Shown here one piece after another: positions 63,977 to 64,000 of a stretch of DNA of 64,000 nucleotides; the first letter of the stretch is position 1, and the number at the start of each line of letters is the position of its first letter. A program made the position numbers and the translations under genes. The notes beneath the pieces are model-generated. The model had not been told where the DNA came from. It was given only the letters and a program-made list of their open reading frames with translations, and searched no databases. Origin of the DNA: Pomacea canaliculata (taxonomy: Eukaryota > Mollusca > Gastropoda > Architaenioglossa > Ampullariidae); the NCBI RefSeq assembly GCF_003073045.1, contig NC_037602.1:13705731-13769730 (forward strand), read 5' to 3'.

Positions 63977-64000
63977 CTGCAAAATTAAAGTTTCCATAAT

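Overview
The window is nuclear DNA of an invertebrate animal: spliced genes, GT-AG introns, AT-rich intergenic DNA, LINEs, SINEs, MITEs and microsatellites. The gene set (an IL-16/PDZD2-type multi-PDZ protein, a chitin deacetylase-like enzyme, SRCR and CUB proteins, GOLPH3, CFAP161) suggests a lophotrochozoan, most likely a gastropod mollusc. That placement is inference from protein resemblance.

Layout. 1.8-24.9 kb (+): a large multi-PDZ gene with an IL-16/PDZD2-type last PDZ domain, followed by a ~3.3 kb 3'UTR. Its first big exon is cut by a 100-N gap, and a noisy second copy of the same ~0.95 kb lies beyond the gap. A ~12.9 kb stretch with no recognised exon follows, then an exon with about eight frame changes, then clean C-terminal exons. 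31.7-35.1 kb (+): a two-exon chitin deacetylase-like gene with a signal peptide and a C-terminal hydrophobic, GPI-like tail. 36.1-42.9 kb (-): a secreted protein built from two tandem cassettes. Each cassette has two CUB-half exons and one exon of a 9-residue Tyr/Asn-rich repeat, and nearly all exon borders are phase 1. 46.2-48.0 kb (+): two phase-compatible candidate exons of an unknown gene. 49.9-55.0 kb (-): complete GOLPH3 in three exons, with a decayed LINE and a nested SINE in intron 2. 55.5-60.6 kb (+): complete seven-exon CFAP161, head to head with GOLPH3 across about 0.5 kb. 61.7-64.0 kb (-): the 3' part of an SRCR-domain receptor with a mucin-like stalk, one membrane span and a cytoplasmic tail. 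Its 5' end lies beyond the window.

Mobile DNA: a tRNA-type SINE family with two copies that have clear target-site duplications, a probable second SINE, two LINE relics, two hAT-like non-autonomous elements and one TA-flanked MITE with long inverted repeats.

Sequence quality: single-base frame breaks recur in several otherwise conserved genes (PDZ gene, chitin deacetylase, both CUB exons, CFAP161 exon 1). With the noisy duplicate at the gap, this points to uncorrected long-read indels more than to gene decay, but I cannot prove that from sequence alone.

The least familiar object is the CUB / YPYYTNSTG-repeat gene. I recognise no family for the repeat. Its cassette architecture, repeat-number difference and own TATA box and poly(A) signal suggest a fast-evolving, N-glycosylated extracellular protein.
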